Assembly (NCBI GenBank): GCA_022820925.1
Contig: JAJEEO010000001.1
Span: forward strand, 5,001 to 69,000
Source: Acidimicrobiia bacterium
GTDB lineage: Bacteria; Actinomycetota; Acidimicrobiia; Acidimicrobiales; Poriferisodalaceae
DNA: 64,000 bases
Reading direction: 5' to 3'
Below the pieces are notes generated by a model, which searched no databases, was not told where the DNA came from, and saw nothing but the letters and a program-made list of their open reading frames with translations. Positions 9,173 through 20,232 of this stretch are shown here, one piece after another; position 1 is the first letter of the stretch; each line of letters opens with the position of its first letter. Made by a program: the position numbers and the translations under genes.

Positions 9173-10065
9173 ATCGCAGTGAACCTCTCGGTCGGTCGGT
9201 CGTCGGTGATCATCGTGCCGACGCCCGCATCGGTGAAGAGCTCGACGAGCACCACATGGGGCACGCGGCCGTCGAGCAGATGCGCGCTGTTGACGCCGTT
9301 GCGGACGGCACTGATGCATGCCTCGATCTTGGGGATCATCCCGCCGACGATCTTCCCGCTCGCCATGCGCGCCGCCAATGAGCCGGCCGTGGTGCGACGG
9401 ATCAGCGAATCCGGCTGGTCGACGTCATCGAGCAGCCCCGCCACATCGGTGAGGTACACGACTTTCTCGGCCTCGAGCGCCTCGGCGACGGCGCCTGCCA
9501 CGGTGTCGGAGTTGATGTTGTAGGCCTGCCCCTTCGCGTCGGCCCCGATCGTCGAGATGACCGGGATCAGCCCTTCGGCCAGCAGTCGCACCAGCAGGTC
9601 GGTGTTGACGTCTGTGACCTCGCCGACGAAGCCGAGGTCGGGGTTGCGGGCCGTGGCAGTGATGACCCGGCCGTCCTCGCCGGAGATCCCCACCGCCATC
9701 GGTCCGTGCACATTGATCGCCCCGACGATGTCCCGGTTGACCTTGCCGACGAGGACCATGCGGGCGATGTCGAGCGTCTCGGCGTCGGTGACCCTCAGCC
9801 CGTCGCGGAACTCCGAGGTCTTGCCCAAGCGGGCCATGAGATCGCCGATCTGGGGTCCCCCGCCATGCACGACGACGGGGGCAAGGCCGATCTGGCGCAG
9901 CAGCACCATGTCTGCAGCGAAGCCGTCGGTCAGCGTCGTGTCGACCATGGCGTTGCCGCCGAACTTGATGACCACCACCTTTCCCCGCCATCGGCTGATG
10001 TAGGGCAGCATCTCGACGAGGAGCTCGGCGCGCTCGATCTGCGTGGCGTGGACTGCGTCGCTCAT
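9169..10065 (-). CDS. argB: Acetylglutamate kinase
   Basis: Phosphorylates N-acetylglutamate. The protein has 298 residues of the amino-acid-kinase fold. The catalytic lysine is K34 in VIKFGGNAM, and the second glycine loop is VHGGGPQIGDLMARLG. An N-terminal helix of about 25 residues precedes the kinase core, as in the ring-shaped arginine-inhibited ArgB group, so feedback inhibition by arginine is likely. The ATG at 10065 overlaps the argC stop (ATGA), leaving no room for argJ between them. Confidence 0.96.
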   Translation of the reverse strand: MSDAVHATQIERAELLVEMLPYISRWRGKVVVIKFGGNAMVDTTLTDGFAADMVLLRQIGLAPVVVHGGGPQIGDLMARLGKTSEFRDGLRVTDAETLDIARMVLVGKVNRDIVGAINVHGPMAVGISGEDGRVITATARNPDLGFVGEVTDVNTDLLVRLLAEGLIPVISTIGADAKGQAYNINSDTVAGAVAEALEAEKVVYLTDVAGLLDDVDQPDSLIRRTTAGSLAARMASGKIVGGMIPKIEACISAVRNGVNSAHLLDGRVPHVVLVELFTDAGVGTMITDDRPTERFTAI

Positions 10066-11117
10066 GGCATCAGCCCCGTCGTCGGCAGGCCGTCGGTCTC
10101 TCCCAGGCCGAGCGCGACGTTCGCGCATTGCACCGCCCCGCCCGATGCACCCTTGACCAGGTTGTCGATCGCGCTGAGCACCATCAGCCATCCGGTGCGC
10201 GTGTCGACCCGGGCGCTGAGATGGCAGGTGTTGGCGCCCAAGGTGGCCTTGGTGTGCGGGGCGTCGCGGTGGACCACTACGAACGGCTCGTCCGCGTAGA
10301 ACTCGGCGAGCACACCGAGGGCGTCCTCGGTCGTCATGCCCTCAGTCGGCCTCGCGTAACAGGTGGCCAGGATGCCGCGCACCATCGGCGCGAGATGCGG
10401 TGTGAACAGCACCTGGCATCCGGTCGCCTGCTCGATCTCGGGCGTGTGGCGGTGGTCGAGCAGGCCATAGGCCACGAAGTCCTCATCGACCGTGGAGAAG
10501 GTCGTGTTGGCCTTGGGGGCGCGGCCCGCACCGCTGACGCCCGACGCCGCGTCGACGACGACCCCGCTGACCGAGATGTGGCCGCCACGGGCGAACGGGG
10601 CCAGCGCCAGTGCCGCTGCCGTGGGGTAGCAGCCCGGCACAGCGATGCCCGCCGCCCCGCGCAACGCCTCTCGGCCCAGTTCAGGCAGCCCGTAGGGGAA
10701 CTCGCCCAGCAGCTCGGGCATCGGATGGGGGGTGCCGTACCACTGCGGGTAGAGCGCCGCGTCGGTCAGGCGGAAGTCCGAGCCGAGGTCGATCACGCAG
10801 CCCACGCGCTTGTAGAGGTCGGCGACGACCGGTGCGCTCGCCATGTGGGGCAGCCCCAGGAACACTGCGTCGAGGCCGACGAAGACATCGGGGTCGTATG
10901 CGCAGTAGCGAAGCTCGCCGTAGTCGGCCGCCAGGCTCGGGTACAGGTCGCGTACCGCTGCTCCAGCCTGGGTATCGCCGGCGACAGCGATGACATCGAA
11001 GGACGGGTGCGCGGCGGCCAGGCGGAGCAGCTCCGCGCCCGTGTAGCCCGACGCACCGACGATGCCGATGCGTACCGGCGCAGCCGCGCCCTGCAGTGTT
11101 GCGGTGTGTGAGCTCAT
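10062..11117 (-). CDS. argC: N-acetyl-gamma-glutamyl-phosphate reductase
   Basis: NADPH-dependent reduction of acetylglutamyl phosphate to the semialdehyde. The protein has 351 residues. The nucleotide-binding loop is GIVGASGYTGAELLRL near the N-terminus and the catalytic cysteine is C163 in VPGCYPT. The ATG at 11117 was chosen because the conserved fold starts about 18 residues later; an in-frame extension upstream is Arg-rich and unlike the family. It is the first gene of the arginine operon and is transcribed away from gltB across a 260 bp intergenic region holding a candidate ARG box. Confidence 0.95.
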   Translation of the reverse strand: MSSHTATLQGAAAPVRIGIVGASGYTGAELLRLAAAHPSFDVIAVAGDTQAGAAVRDLYPSLAADYGELRYCAYDPDVFVGLDAVFLGLPHMASAPVVADLYKRVGCVIDLGSDFRLTDAALYPQWYGTPHPMPELLGEFPYGLPELGREALRGAAGIAVPGCYPTAAALALAPFARGGHISVSGVVVDAASGVSGAGRAPKANTTFSTVDEDFVAYGLLDHRHTPEIEQATGCQVLFTPHLAPMVRGILATCYARPTEGMTTEDALGVLAEFYADEPFVVVHRDAPHTKATLGANTCHLSARVDTRTGWLMVLSAIDNLVKGASGGAVQCANVALGLGETDGLPTTGLMP

Positions 11118-11228
11118 CGCCGCGATGCCGATCCGTTCGAAACTGGCTCTTGGCGAACCAGCGAATTCCCGGCGCCGCCTGCGGCGCCACATGACAGGCT
11201 AGCAGCAATCCGGCCGCATTATTCGTTG

Positions 11229-11247
11229 ATTTGCAAATTTATTCACA
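11229..11247 (-). promoter_or_regulatory. Candidate ARG box (ArgR operator) between argC and gltB
   Basis: Read on the minus strand, this stretch is TGTGAATAAATTTGCAAAT. It compares well with the ArgR consensus wnTGAATwwwwATTCAnw: the left half (TGAAT) is perfect, the spacer is all A/T, and the right half differs at two bases. It is a conspicuous AT-rich island (about 11217-11250) in otherwise GC-rich DNA, about 110 bp upstream of the argC start. Repression of the argC operon is the expected use; an effect on gltB, which starts 130 bp to the other side, is possible but unproven. Confidence 0.45.
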
Positions 11248-11377
11248 TCTCGTGAGGGCGGCGCCGTGCCTCCCATTGCAGGACCGGCTCAGTAGGATTG
11301 CCCCGAAGGGCCAACGACGTCCCTGCGGCCACAGCGTGGTGGCACACCAATTCGGTTCACTCACTGGGACGTCGCCG

Positions 11378-14300
11378 ATGCCCACTGCTGACACTGCGAA
11401 CGCTCGAACTGCGCGCCGTGCCGTCACGGCTTTCGAAGCCCCCGACGGGCGGCCTGTCGTGCAGCAAGGGCCACGCCGGTCGCCGCCCGAGGCCCAGGGG
11501 CTCTACGACCCCGCATTCGAGCACGACTCGTGCGGCGTCGGATTCGTGGCCGACATGTCGGGCGTGCCGAGCCGCGCCGTCGTGGACCAGGCGCTGCAGT
11601 GCCTCGTCAATCTCGACCATCGCAGCGCCACCGGCGCGGAGGCCAATGTCGGCGATGGCATCGGCATCACCACGCAGGTGCCCGACCGATTCCTGCGGGC
11701 GGTGTGCGACTTCGAGCTCCCGCCGGCGGGCAGCTACGCGGTCGGCACGGCGTTCCTGCCCCGCGCAGACCCCGACAGCGCCGCGGCCGCGATTGCCGAG
11801 ATCATGGTCGCCGAGGGCCTCGACGTGCTCGGCTGGCGCGACGTGCCGACGGACCCCTCCTCGCTGGGCAAGTTCGCCACCGACCCGATGCCGGTCTTCC
11901 GGATGCTGTTCGTGGCCGCGCCGGCCCACGAGAAGCTGAATGGTCTCGAACTCGAACGCCGGGTCTATGTGGCGCGCAAGCGCACCGAGCACGAGATCGA
12001 CCCCGCCCCGTACTTCCCATCGCTGTCGTGCCGCACCCTCGTCTACAAGGGGATGCTGACGTGCAGCCAGTTCGCCGGCTTCTATCCGGACCTGGTCGAT
12101 CCCCGCATGGAATCGGCGCTCGCGCTGCTGCACTCGCGCTTCAGCACCAACACCTTCCCGTCATGGCCCCTCGCCCACCCCTACCGGATGCTGGCCCACA
12201 ACGGCGAGATCAACACGGTGATGGGCAACCGCAACTGGATGCGAGCCCGAGAGGGCACGCTGTCGAGCCCGCTGTTCACTGATGCTGATGGGCGGAACCG
12301 GCTAGAGCGCACCTACCCCGTTTGCACGCCCGGCGCATCGGACACCGCCAGCTTCGACGAGGTGCTCGAACTGCTGCATCTCGGCGGCCGGAGCCTGCCT
12401 CACGCCGTGCTGATGATGATCCCCGAGGCGTGGGAGAACCACACACGCATGCCGCAGGACAAGCACGATTTCTACGAGTACCACGCCTCGCTGATGGAGC
12501 CGTGGGACGGCCCGGCCAGCATCGCGTTCACCGACGGCACGGTGATTGGCGCGGTGCTCGACAGGAACGGGCTGCGCCCGTCTCGCTACTGGGTCACCTC
12601 CGACGGCCTGGTGGTGATGGCCTCCGAGGTGGGTGTCGCCGACATCGATCAGGGCCGGATCGTCCGCAAGGGCCGCCTGCAGCCGGGGCGCATGTTCTTG
12701 GTGGACACCGCGCAGGGCCGCATCGTGGGCGACGACGAGATCAAACGCGACCTGGTGTCCGCGGAGCCCTACGGGGACTGGCTGGCCGACGGTCTGGCTC
12801 ACCTCGAGGACCTGCCGCCGCGTTTCAACCTGACGCCGCAGCATTCCTCGGTGACCCGGCGCCAGCGCACGTTCGGCTACACGACCGAGGAACTCCGGAT
12901 TCTCGTGGCGCCGATGTCCCGCACCGGCATCGAGCCCATCGGGTCGATGGGCACTGACACCCCGATTGCGGTGCTGTCCAAGCGGCCGCGGCTGCTCTTC
13001 GACTACTTCAGCCAGCTGTTCGCCCAGGTGACGAATCCGCCGCTGGACGCGATCCGCGAGGAGCTGGTGACCTCCACCAAGGCCAAGATCGGCCCCGAAG
13101 GGAACCTGCTGCAGCCCGGTGCCGACTCGTGCCGCCAGATCGTGCTGCCCTACCCGATCCTGTCCAACGAGGATCTGGCCAAGATCCTCTACATCGACGA
13201 GGACCTGCGCGACGCACCGGCGCAGACGAACGGTGCTGCAGCGAACGGCCCTGGGTCTGACAACGCCATACGCGAGTTCCGCCCGTTTGCCGTGGACGGC
13301 CTCTACCCGGTGGCCGAGGGCGGTCGGGGCATGGAACGGGCGATCGCCGAGGTGTGCGAGCAGGTCGACGAGGCCATCGCCGGCGGATCGCGGATCGTCA
13401 TCCTGTCGGACCGCTACAGCGACGAGCAGAACGCCCCGATCCCCTCGCTGTTGCTGACCGGTGCGGTGCACCATCACTTGGTGCGCAACAAGACCCGCAC
13501 GATGGTGGGCCTGGTCACCGAATGCGGCGACGCCCGAGAGGTCCATCACATGGCCCTGCTGCTGGGCTACGGCGCCAGCGCGGTGAATCCGTACCTGGCG
13601 TTCGAGTCGATCGATGACATGGTGCGCCACGGCGCCATCACCGACGTCGACGAGCGCACAGCGAAGCGCAACTACATCAAGGCATGCACCAAGGGCGTGC
13701 TGAAGGTGATGTCCAAGATGGGCATCTCGACGGTGGCGAGCTACACGGGTGCGCAAGTGTTCGAAGCGGTGGGGCTGGGCCCCGAACTCATCGATCGCTA
13801 CTTCTGCGGCACCACCTCCAAGCTCGGCGGCGTCGGCCTCGACGTGCTCGCGGCCGAGGTGGCTGAGCGTCACCGCTTTGCCTATCTCGACAACCCGACC
13901 GAGGCGGCGCACCGCGACCTGTGGGCGGGGGGCGAGTACCAGTGGAGGCGCGAGGGCGAGTACCACCTGTTCAATCCCGAGACCGTCTACAAGCTCCAGC
14001 ACTCCACCCGAGCCGGTCGCTACGAGATCTTCAAGGAATACACCCAGCTCATCGATGACCAGTCCAACGAGCTGGCCACGCTGCGAGGCCTGTTCGAGCT
14101 GAGGCCGGCCCCCGGCGGTCCGATCCCGATCGACGAGGTCGAGCCGGTTTCCGAGATCGTGAAGCGATTCTCGACCGGGGCGATGAGCTACGGCTCGATC
14201 TCGGCGGAAGCGCACGAGACGCTGGCGATCGCCATGAACCGCATCGGCGGCAAATCCAACACCGGCGAGGGCGGCGAGGATCCCGAGCGCTACGTGGCAG

Positions 14301-16093
14301 ACCCCAACGGCGACCTGCGGCGCTCCGCGATCAAGCAGGTGGCCTCCGGACGCTTCGGCGTCACGTCGGAGTACCTCACCAACGCCGACGACCTGCAGAT
14401 CAAGATGGCCCAGGGCGCCAAGCCCGGCGAGGGCGGGCAGCTGCCGGGGCCCAAGGTGTGGCCGTGGATCGCGAAGACCCGCCACTCCACGCCGGGGGTG
14501 GGCCTGATCAGCCCGCCGCCGCATCACGACATCTATTCCATCGAGGACCTCAAGCAGCTCATCCACGACCTCAAGAACTCCAACCCGGCCTCGCGTGTCC
14601 ACGTGAAGCTGGTGGCCGAGGTGGGAGTTGGCACCGTCGCGGCCGGCGTCTCGAAGGCGAAGGCGGACGTGGTGCTGATCTCCGGGCACGACGGCGGCAC
14701 CGGCGCGTCGCCGCTGACCTCGCTGAAGCACGCCGGCGCGCCCTGGGAGCTGGGCTTGGCCGAGACGCAGCAGACGCTGCTGCTGAACGGCCTGCGCGAC
14801 CGCATCGTGGTGCAGACCGACGGGCAGCTCAAGACCGGCCGGGACGTGATCGTCGCGGCACTGCTGGGCGCCGAGGAATACGGCTTTGCCACTGCACCGC
14901 TGGTGGTGTCGGGCTGCATCATGATGCGGGTCTGCCACCTCGACACCTGTCCCGTGGGCGTTGCCACGCAGAACCGCGAGCTGCGCAAGCGCTTCGGGGG
15001 ACGGCCCGAGTTCGTCGTCAACTTCTTCGAGTACGTCGCCCAGGAGGTGCGCGAGTACCTGGCCATGCTGGGATTCCGCTCGCTGCCTGAGGCCATCGGC
15101 CGGGTGGACCGGCTCGACGTCACCGCTGCGGTGGCGCACTGGAAGGCGCACGGCCTCGACCTGTCGCCGATCCTGGCCGAACCCGAAACGCCATGGCCGC
15201 AGGACCGCTACTGCACCCAGAGCCAGGACCACGGCCTGGACCGGGCCCTCGACCAGCAGCTCATCGAATTGGCGGCACCCGCGATCCAGCGCCGCGAGCT
15301 AGTGCGAGCTGAGCTTCCGATCAGCAACGTGAACCGCACGGTCGGCACGATGCTCGGCCATCGCATCACCGCAGCGCACGGCGGCGAGGGCCTGCCGAAC
15401 GACACCATCGACTTCACGTTCAACGGTTCCGCGGGGCAGAGCTTCGGTGCGTTCGTGCCTCGCGGGCTCACGATGAGGCTCTGCGGCGACGCCAACGACT
15501 ATCTCGGCAAGGGACTCTCGGGCGGACGCCTGGTGGTGCGGCCGGGGCGCGGCGCACACGCTGACTTCGTTGCCGAGGACAACATCATCGCCGGCAACGT
15601 CATCCTGTACGGCGCCACCAGCGGCGAGGCGTACATCCGCGGGATGGTCGGCGAGCGGTTCTGCGTGCGCAACTCCGGCGCCACCGCCGTGGTCGAGGGG
15701 GTCGGCGACCACGCATGCGAATACATGACCGGAGGCACTGTCGTGGTGCTGGGCGGCGTCGGGCGCAACTTCGGTGCCGGCATGTCGGGAGGCGTGGCGT
15801 ACGTCTACGACCCCGACGATGTCTTCTGGCGACATCTCAACACCGAGATGGTCGAACTCGAACCACAGCTCGACGACGCTGATGCCGAATCGGTGCGGTC
15901 GCTGGTGCGCCGGCATCTTGCCGAGACCGGTTCGGCACCAGCCGAGCGCATCCTGGGTCGCTGGCACCGCGAGGTGCGCAGTTTCCGCAAGGTGATGCCC
16001 AAGGACTTCAGGCGGGTGCTCGAGGCTCGGGCGGCGGCTGCCGAACTCGGCCAAGACCCCGACGAAGCGGTCATGGCGGCTGCGCATGGCTGA
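11378..16093 (+). CDS. gltB: Glutamate synthase (NADPH) large subunit
   Basis: Makes two glutamates from glutamine and 2-oxoglutarate with GltD. From the ATG at 11378 the protein has 1571 residues. Cys52 in HDSCGVGF is the N-terminal glutaminase nucleophile, so about 51 residues must be removed. The central and FMN-binding synthase domains follow ([31 protein letters not shown]). The 3Fe-4S cysteines are in [15 protein letters not shown], and the C-terminal GXGXG beta-helix domain carries repeated glycine-rich turns (SGGVAYVYD). The reading frame is open further upstream to 11231, but that part is poorly conserved and crosses the operator region. Confidence 0.96.
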   Translation: MPTADTANARTARRAVTAFEAPDGRPVVQQGPRRSPPEAQGLYDPAFEHDSCGVGFVADMSGVPSRAVVDQALQCLVNLDHRSATGAEANVGDGIGITTQVPDRFLRAVCDFELPPAGSYAVGTAFLPRADPDSAAAAIAEIMVAEGLDVLGWRDVPTDPSSLGKFATDPMPVFRMLFVAAPAHEKLNGLELERRVYVARKRTEHEIDPAPYFPSLSCRTLVYKGMLTCSQFAGFYPDLVDPRMESALALLHSRFSTNTFPSWPLAHPYRMLAHNGEINTVMGNRNWMRAREGTLSSPLFTDADGRNRLERTYPVCTPGASDTASFDEVLELLHLGGRSLPHAVLMMIPEAWENHTRMPQDKHDFYEYHASLMEPWDGPASIAFTDGTVIGAVLDRNGLRPSRYWVTSDGLVVMASEVGVADIDQGRIVRKGRLQPGRMFLVDTAQGRIVGDDEIKRDLVSAEPYGDWLADGLAHLEDLPPRFNLTPQHSSVTRRQRTFGYTTEELRILVAPMSRTGIEPIGSMGTDTPIAVLSKRPRLLFDYFSQLFAQVTNPPLDAIREELVTSTKAKIGPEGNLLQPGADSCRQIVLPYPILSNEDLAKILYIDEDLRDAPAQTNGAAANGPGSDNAIREFRPFAVDGLYPVAEGGRGMERAIAEVCEQVDEAIAGGSRIVILSDRYSDEQNAPIPSLLLTGAVHHHLVRNKTRTMVGLVTECGDAREVHHMALLLGYGASAVNPYLAFESIDDMVRHGAITDVDERTAKRNYIKACTKGVLKVMSKMGISTVASYTGAQVFEAVGLGPELIDRYFCGTTSKLGGVGLDVLAAEVAERHRFAYLDNPTEAAHRDLWAGGEYQWRREGEYHLFNPETVYKLQHSTRAGRYEIFKEYTQLIDDQSNELATLRGLFELRPAPGGPIPIDEVEPVSEIVKRFSTGAMSYGSISAEAHETLAIAMNRIGGKSNTGEGGEDPERYVADPNGDLRRSAIKQVASGRFGVTSEYLTNADDLQIKMAQGAKPGEGGQLPGPKVWPWIAKTRHSTPGVGLISPPPHHDIYSIEDLKQLIHDLKNSNPASRVHVKLVAEVGVGTVAAGVSKAKADVVLISGHDGGTGASPLTSLKHAGAPWELGLAETQQTLLLNGLRDRIVVQTDGQLKTGRDVIVAALLGAEEYGFATAPLVVSGCIMMRVCHLDTCPVGVATQNRELRKRFGGRPEFVVNFFEYVAQEVREYLAMLGFRSLPEAIGRVDRLDVTAAVAHWKAHGLDLSPILAEPETPWPQDRYCTQSQDHGLDRALDQQLIELAAPAIQRRELVRAELPISNVNRTVGTMLGHRITAAHGGEGLPNDTIDFTFNGSAGQSFGAFVPRGLTMRLCGDANDYLGKGLSGGRLVVRPGRGAHADFVAEDNIIAGNVILYGATSGEAYIRGMVGERFCVRNSGATAVVEGVGDHACEYMTGGTVVVLGGVGRNFGAGMSGGVAYVYDPDDVFWRHLNTEMVELEPQLDDADAESVRSLVRRHLAETGSAPAERILGRWHREVRSFRKVMPKDFRRVLEARAAAAELGQDPDEAVMAAAHG

Positions 16094-16157
16094 GGGACGC
16101 CACAACCGTTGCAGCGCAGCCGCCGACAGGCAGGCACAGCGGCTGCGCATGGCTGAG
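16077..16157 (+). repeat. 18 bp direct repeat duplicating the gltB 3' end
   Basis: CGGCTGCGCATGGCTGAG occurs at 16077-16094 and again, without mismatch, at 16140-16157. The first copy encodes the last residues and TGA of gltB (AAHG-stop). The second lies in the gltB-gltD gap, exactly 63 bp (21 codons) later and in the same frame, so it would again read AAHG-stop after read-through. It looks like a local duplication or slippage event at the gene end. Confidence 0.8.
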
Positions 16158-16170
16158 AGTGGGCCGTTGG

Positions 16171-17628
<1,458 letters not shown>

Positions 17629-17671
17629 GGTTCCGTCGAGGGCCCGGCCGACCTGCCTGGAGGTGACCGCC

Positions 17672-18952
17672 GTGAGCACATCGTCCTTCCCAGTCGACGG
17701 GGACCGCCTGTGGCGGACGCTCGGCGAGCTCGCCGAGATCGGAGCCACACCCGCCGGCGGGGTCGCCCGCGTCGCCCTCACCGATGAGGACCTCGCCGGT
17801 CGCGAGCAGTTCGTGGCATGGGCGCGTGCGCTGGGCTGTTCGGTTCACGTCGACCAGATGGGCAACGTGTTCGCCCGCCGCGAGGGAACCGAATCCGACC
17901 GCCTGCCCGTGGTGATCGGCAGCCACCTCGACAGCCAGCCGACCGGCGGTCGCTATGACGGTGCGTACGGCGTGATGGTAGGGCTGGAGATCCTGCGGGT
18001 GCTGACTGATCACGGCGTCGCCACTTCAGCGCCGATCGAGGTCGTGTCGTGGACGAATGAGGAGGGGGCGCGCTTCCCGCCGGCGATGATCGGCTCGGGT
18101 GTCTACGCGGGCGCGTTCAGCCTTGATGAGGGCCTGGCAGCCCGAGGAGTGGACGGCACGACGCTGGGCGCCGAGCTGGCGCGCATCGGTTACGACGGCC
18201 TCGAGCCGTGCGGCCAGCCAGGCGGCGCCGGGCGCCGACCGATCGGGCACTACATCGAGCCGCACATCGAGCAGGGACCGATCCTGGAGGCTGAGGGAGT
18301 CACGCTCGGCACGGTGACCGGGGTGCAGGGCATCCGCTGGTATGACGTGAGGGTCGAGGGCCAGTCGGCGCACGCGGGCAGCACGCCCATGGAGCACCGA
18401 TCCGACGCAATGGTGAGCGCTGCGCTGCTGGTCTGCGAGGCCGACGCGATCGCACGCCGCAGGTCGCCTGAGGGTCGCGCCACCGTCGGCACGCTGAGGA
18501 CCGGAACCGGCTCGCGCAATACGGTGGCAGGCACGGTGGAGTTGACGATCGACCTGCGGCACCCCGACGCTGTCGAACTCGCGTCGATGCACGACGAGTT
18601 GCTGGCATTCGCCGCGGGCGAGCGGTTCGCCGATGGACCCGGCGGCAGTGCAGCAGGGTCGCCGCCCAGGCCCACCATCTCGCAGATCTGGTACTCGCCG
18701 CCCATCGTGTTTGACCGCGTCGTCGTTGACGCCGTGCGTGCCGGGGCCGCCGCCGCCGGATTCGAGCCGGTCGACATCACATCGGGCGCCGGGCATGACG
18801 CGTGCTATGTCTCCCAGGTGGCACCGACGGGGATGCTGTTCATCCCGTGCGCCGACGGTCTGTCGCACAACGAGGCCGAGTCGATCCTGCCAGAACACGC
18901 GACAGCCGGAGCTCAGGCGACGCTCAACGCGGTGCTCGCGTTGGCGGGCTGA
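17672..18952 (+). CDS. M20-family amidohydrolase (N-carbamoyl-amino-acid hydrolase / allantoate amidohydrolase type)
   Basis: Zn-dependent hydrolase that removes a carbamoyl or ureido group; the exact substrate is uncertain. The protein has 426 residues. Metal ligands lie in IGSHLDSQPTGGRYDG (H85, D96) and SWTNEEGARF (the EE pair). GHYIEPHIEQGPILE is diagnostic of the carbamoylase/ureidopropionase branch, and SGAGHDACYVSQVAPTGMLF gives the last histidine. The start is GTG at 17672, because GGAGGTGA lies at the right distance upstream; a GTG at 17663 would overlap that ribosome-binding site. Possible roles are purine or pyrimidine ring breakdown or use of hydantoin-derived amino acids. Confidence 0.88.
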   Translation: MSTSSFPVDGDRLWRTLGELAEIGATPAGGVARVALTDEDLAGREQFVAWARALGCSVHVDQMGNVFARREGTESDRLPVVIGSHLDSQPTGGRYDGAYGVMVGLEILRVLTDHGVATSAPIEVVSWTNEEGARFPPAMIGSGVYAGAFSLDEGLAARGVDGTTLGAELARIGYDGLEPCGQPGGAGRRPIGHYIEPHIEQGPILEAEGVTLGTVTGVQGIRWYDVRVEGQSAHAGSTPMEHRSDAMVSAALLVCEADAIARRRSPEGRATVGTLRTGTGSRNTVAGTVELTIDLRHPDAVELASMHDELLAFAAGERFADGPGGSAAGSPPRPTISQIWYSPPIVFDRVVVDAVRAGAAAAGFEPVDITSGAGHDACYVSQVAPTGMLFIPCADGLSHNEAESILPEHATAGAQATLNAVLALAG

Positions 18953-19006
18953 CGTCCTGCAGCGCTCCGCTCGTCATGACTCGTGCGGTGTTGAGCAGGG
19001 CGTCGC

Positions 19007-19654
19007 TCAGGTGAGCTCGGCCAGTGCGCGGCACTTGAGGACGGCGCGGGCCGACTGCTCCATCGCCGTCCAGGCAGGCTGATCGGCAACGTCGCCCTGC
19101 CAGCCCATCTGCGCCAGGCGGTGAGTGAGACGCACGTCGCCGGCCCTCACATCGGCGCGGGCGAGCCAGCCGGTCGCAGCTTGCACATCGCGCACGGCGG
19201 ATCTCCGGGTCTCGATCCAAGCCTGCGGGTCGACCTCCGGCAAGGGATCAGCGGGAATGGCGACGATCATCCCCCGTGCCGCGTTGCGCCACTGGCGGGC
19301 GGTTTCGACGGGTACCGCCGCCGGCCACGTGCCCAGCAGGCGCTCTTCGACGCTGCGGTCCTCGGCCGACGCCCCGTCGATCACGCTGAGATCCACCTTG
19401 CTGAGTGCTGCTGCCGCTGCTGCGGTGGCCCGCACGTCGGGGCGGGGCGGGGCCATGCGCTGTCGCAATTCCTCGAAGGCCGCGGCGCCTTCGGCACCCG
19501 TGGCCCAACTGATGAAGTCGGCGCGGGCTCTCGCCCGGAACATCGGCGTAGCGAACGTGTCGGCCCACCATTCGACTGGCCGCAGCAGGTGGGCCAGGCG
19601 GGGCTCGAACTCTTCCCAGTCGCGAGCGTGCTCTTCCGACCGGAAGAGGTTCAT
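19007..19654 (-). CDS. Conserved protein paired with a MerB-like gene, unknown function
   Basis: 215 residues that open with FRSEEHARDWEEFEP and run into a Trp/Arg-rich helical N-terminal half (VEWWADTFATPMFRARARADF). I do not recognise a catalytic motif, and there are no signal or membrane segments. The gene begins 6 bp after the stop of the MerB-like gene and is clearly in the same transcript. My recollection that short proteins starting with an LFRSEEHA-type segment accompany or extend MerB-fold proteins supports the pairing, but this is not proof of function. Confidence 0.7.
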   Translation of the reverse strand: MNLFRSEEHARDWEEFEPRLAHLLRPVEWWADTFATPMFRARARADFISWATGAEGAAAFEELRQRMAPPRPDVRATAAAAAALSKVDLSVIDGASAEDRSVEERLLGTWPAAVPVETARQWRNAARGMIVAIPADPLPEVDPQAWIETRRSAVRDVQAATGWLARADVRAGDVRLTHRLAQMGWQGDVADQPAWTAMEQSARAVLKCRALAELT

Positions 19655-19660
19655 GCCCGC

Positions 19661-20152
19661 TCAGCGGAACGGCCGGTTCGCAGCATCGCCTCCGACGGGG
19701 CTGCGGGTGTATCCGACCATCGTCGGCGGGTCGACCAGCGTGATCTCTTCGTCGCGCATCTCGATCCGCAGCGGCTCGCCGCCCAGCAGGCACGGCGCGT
19801 CCACCCTCACGGTGCGTCCCGGAAAGAGCCAGCGGCACGCCAGCGCCTCGAAGCCGCACTGTGCAAACCAGCGCTGCTCGCCGTCGACGCTGACCCGGTA
19901 TTGGGTGGGCTGGTTGTTGAATGGCGGGAACGATGCGATCCAGTCGGTGCCCGGGTGCAGCCAGCCCGGCGTGAGATCGATGATCCGCTTGATGAGTGCC
20001 TTGGCACGCAGCGGCTCGATGTCCAGAGTGCGGGCCAGTTCTGCATAGTGAGGCGCCACGCCGGTGGCCACGACCTCGCCCATGATCGTTGCGTAGGCGG
20101 CGTCGAGCTCGCTGAGCGGGAGCTGTTCTGGGCCGATCACCTCTGCCGCCAT
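19661..20152 (-). CDS. MerB-like (alkylmercury lyase family) protein
   Basis: 163 residues. The N-terminal part is helical with a winged-helix look (LDIEPLRAKALIKRI). The C-terminal part follows the MerB pattern: PTQYRVSVDGEQRWFAQCG, then a second strand RTVRVDAPCLLGGEPLRIEM. Cys99 aligns with the first catalytic Cys of MerB, but the acidic residue three positions on is Glu rather than Asp, and the second catalytic Cys near the C-terminus is absent. True organomercurial lyase activity is therefore doubtful; many chromosomal MerB-fold proteins have other, unknown roles. It is divergent from the nitroreductase gene across 80 bp. Confidence 0.55.
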   Translation of the reverse strand: MAAEVIGPEQLPLSELDAAYATIMGEVVATGVAPHYAELARTLDIEPLRAKALIKRIIDLTPGWLHPGTDWIASFPPFNNQPTQYRVSVDGEQRWFAQCGFEALACRWLFPGRTVRVDAPCLLGGEPLRIEMRDEEITLVDPPTMVGYTRSPVGGDAANRPFR

Positions 20153-20232
20153 GTCGCGACTCTAGAAGGGGGCACTGGCGCGCTGTGTTCACAGTCGGCG
20201 GCTCGCTTCCCAGCCGCAAGTAGCTTGCGGCC

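Noticed and set aside
12302..15232. A 976-codon frame open on the minus strand opposite gltB
   Set aside because: Its amino-acid make-up (very rich in Arg, His, Gly, Asp and Val) is typical of the antisense frame of a high-GC gene, and gltB on the plus strand is fully supported by motifs.
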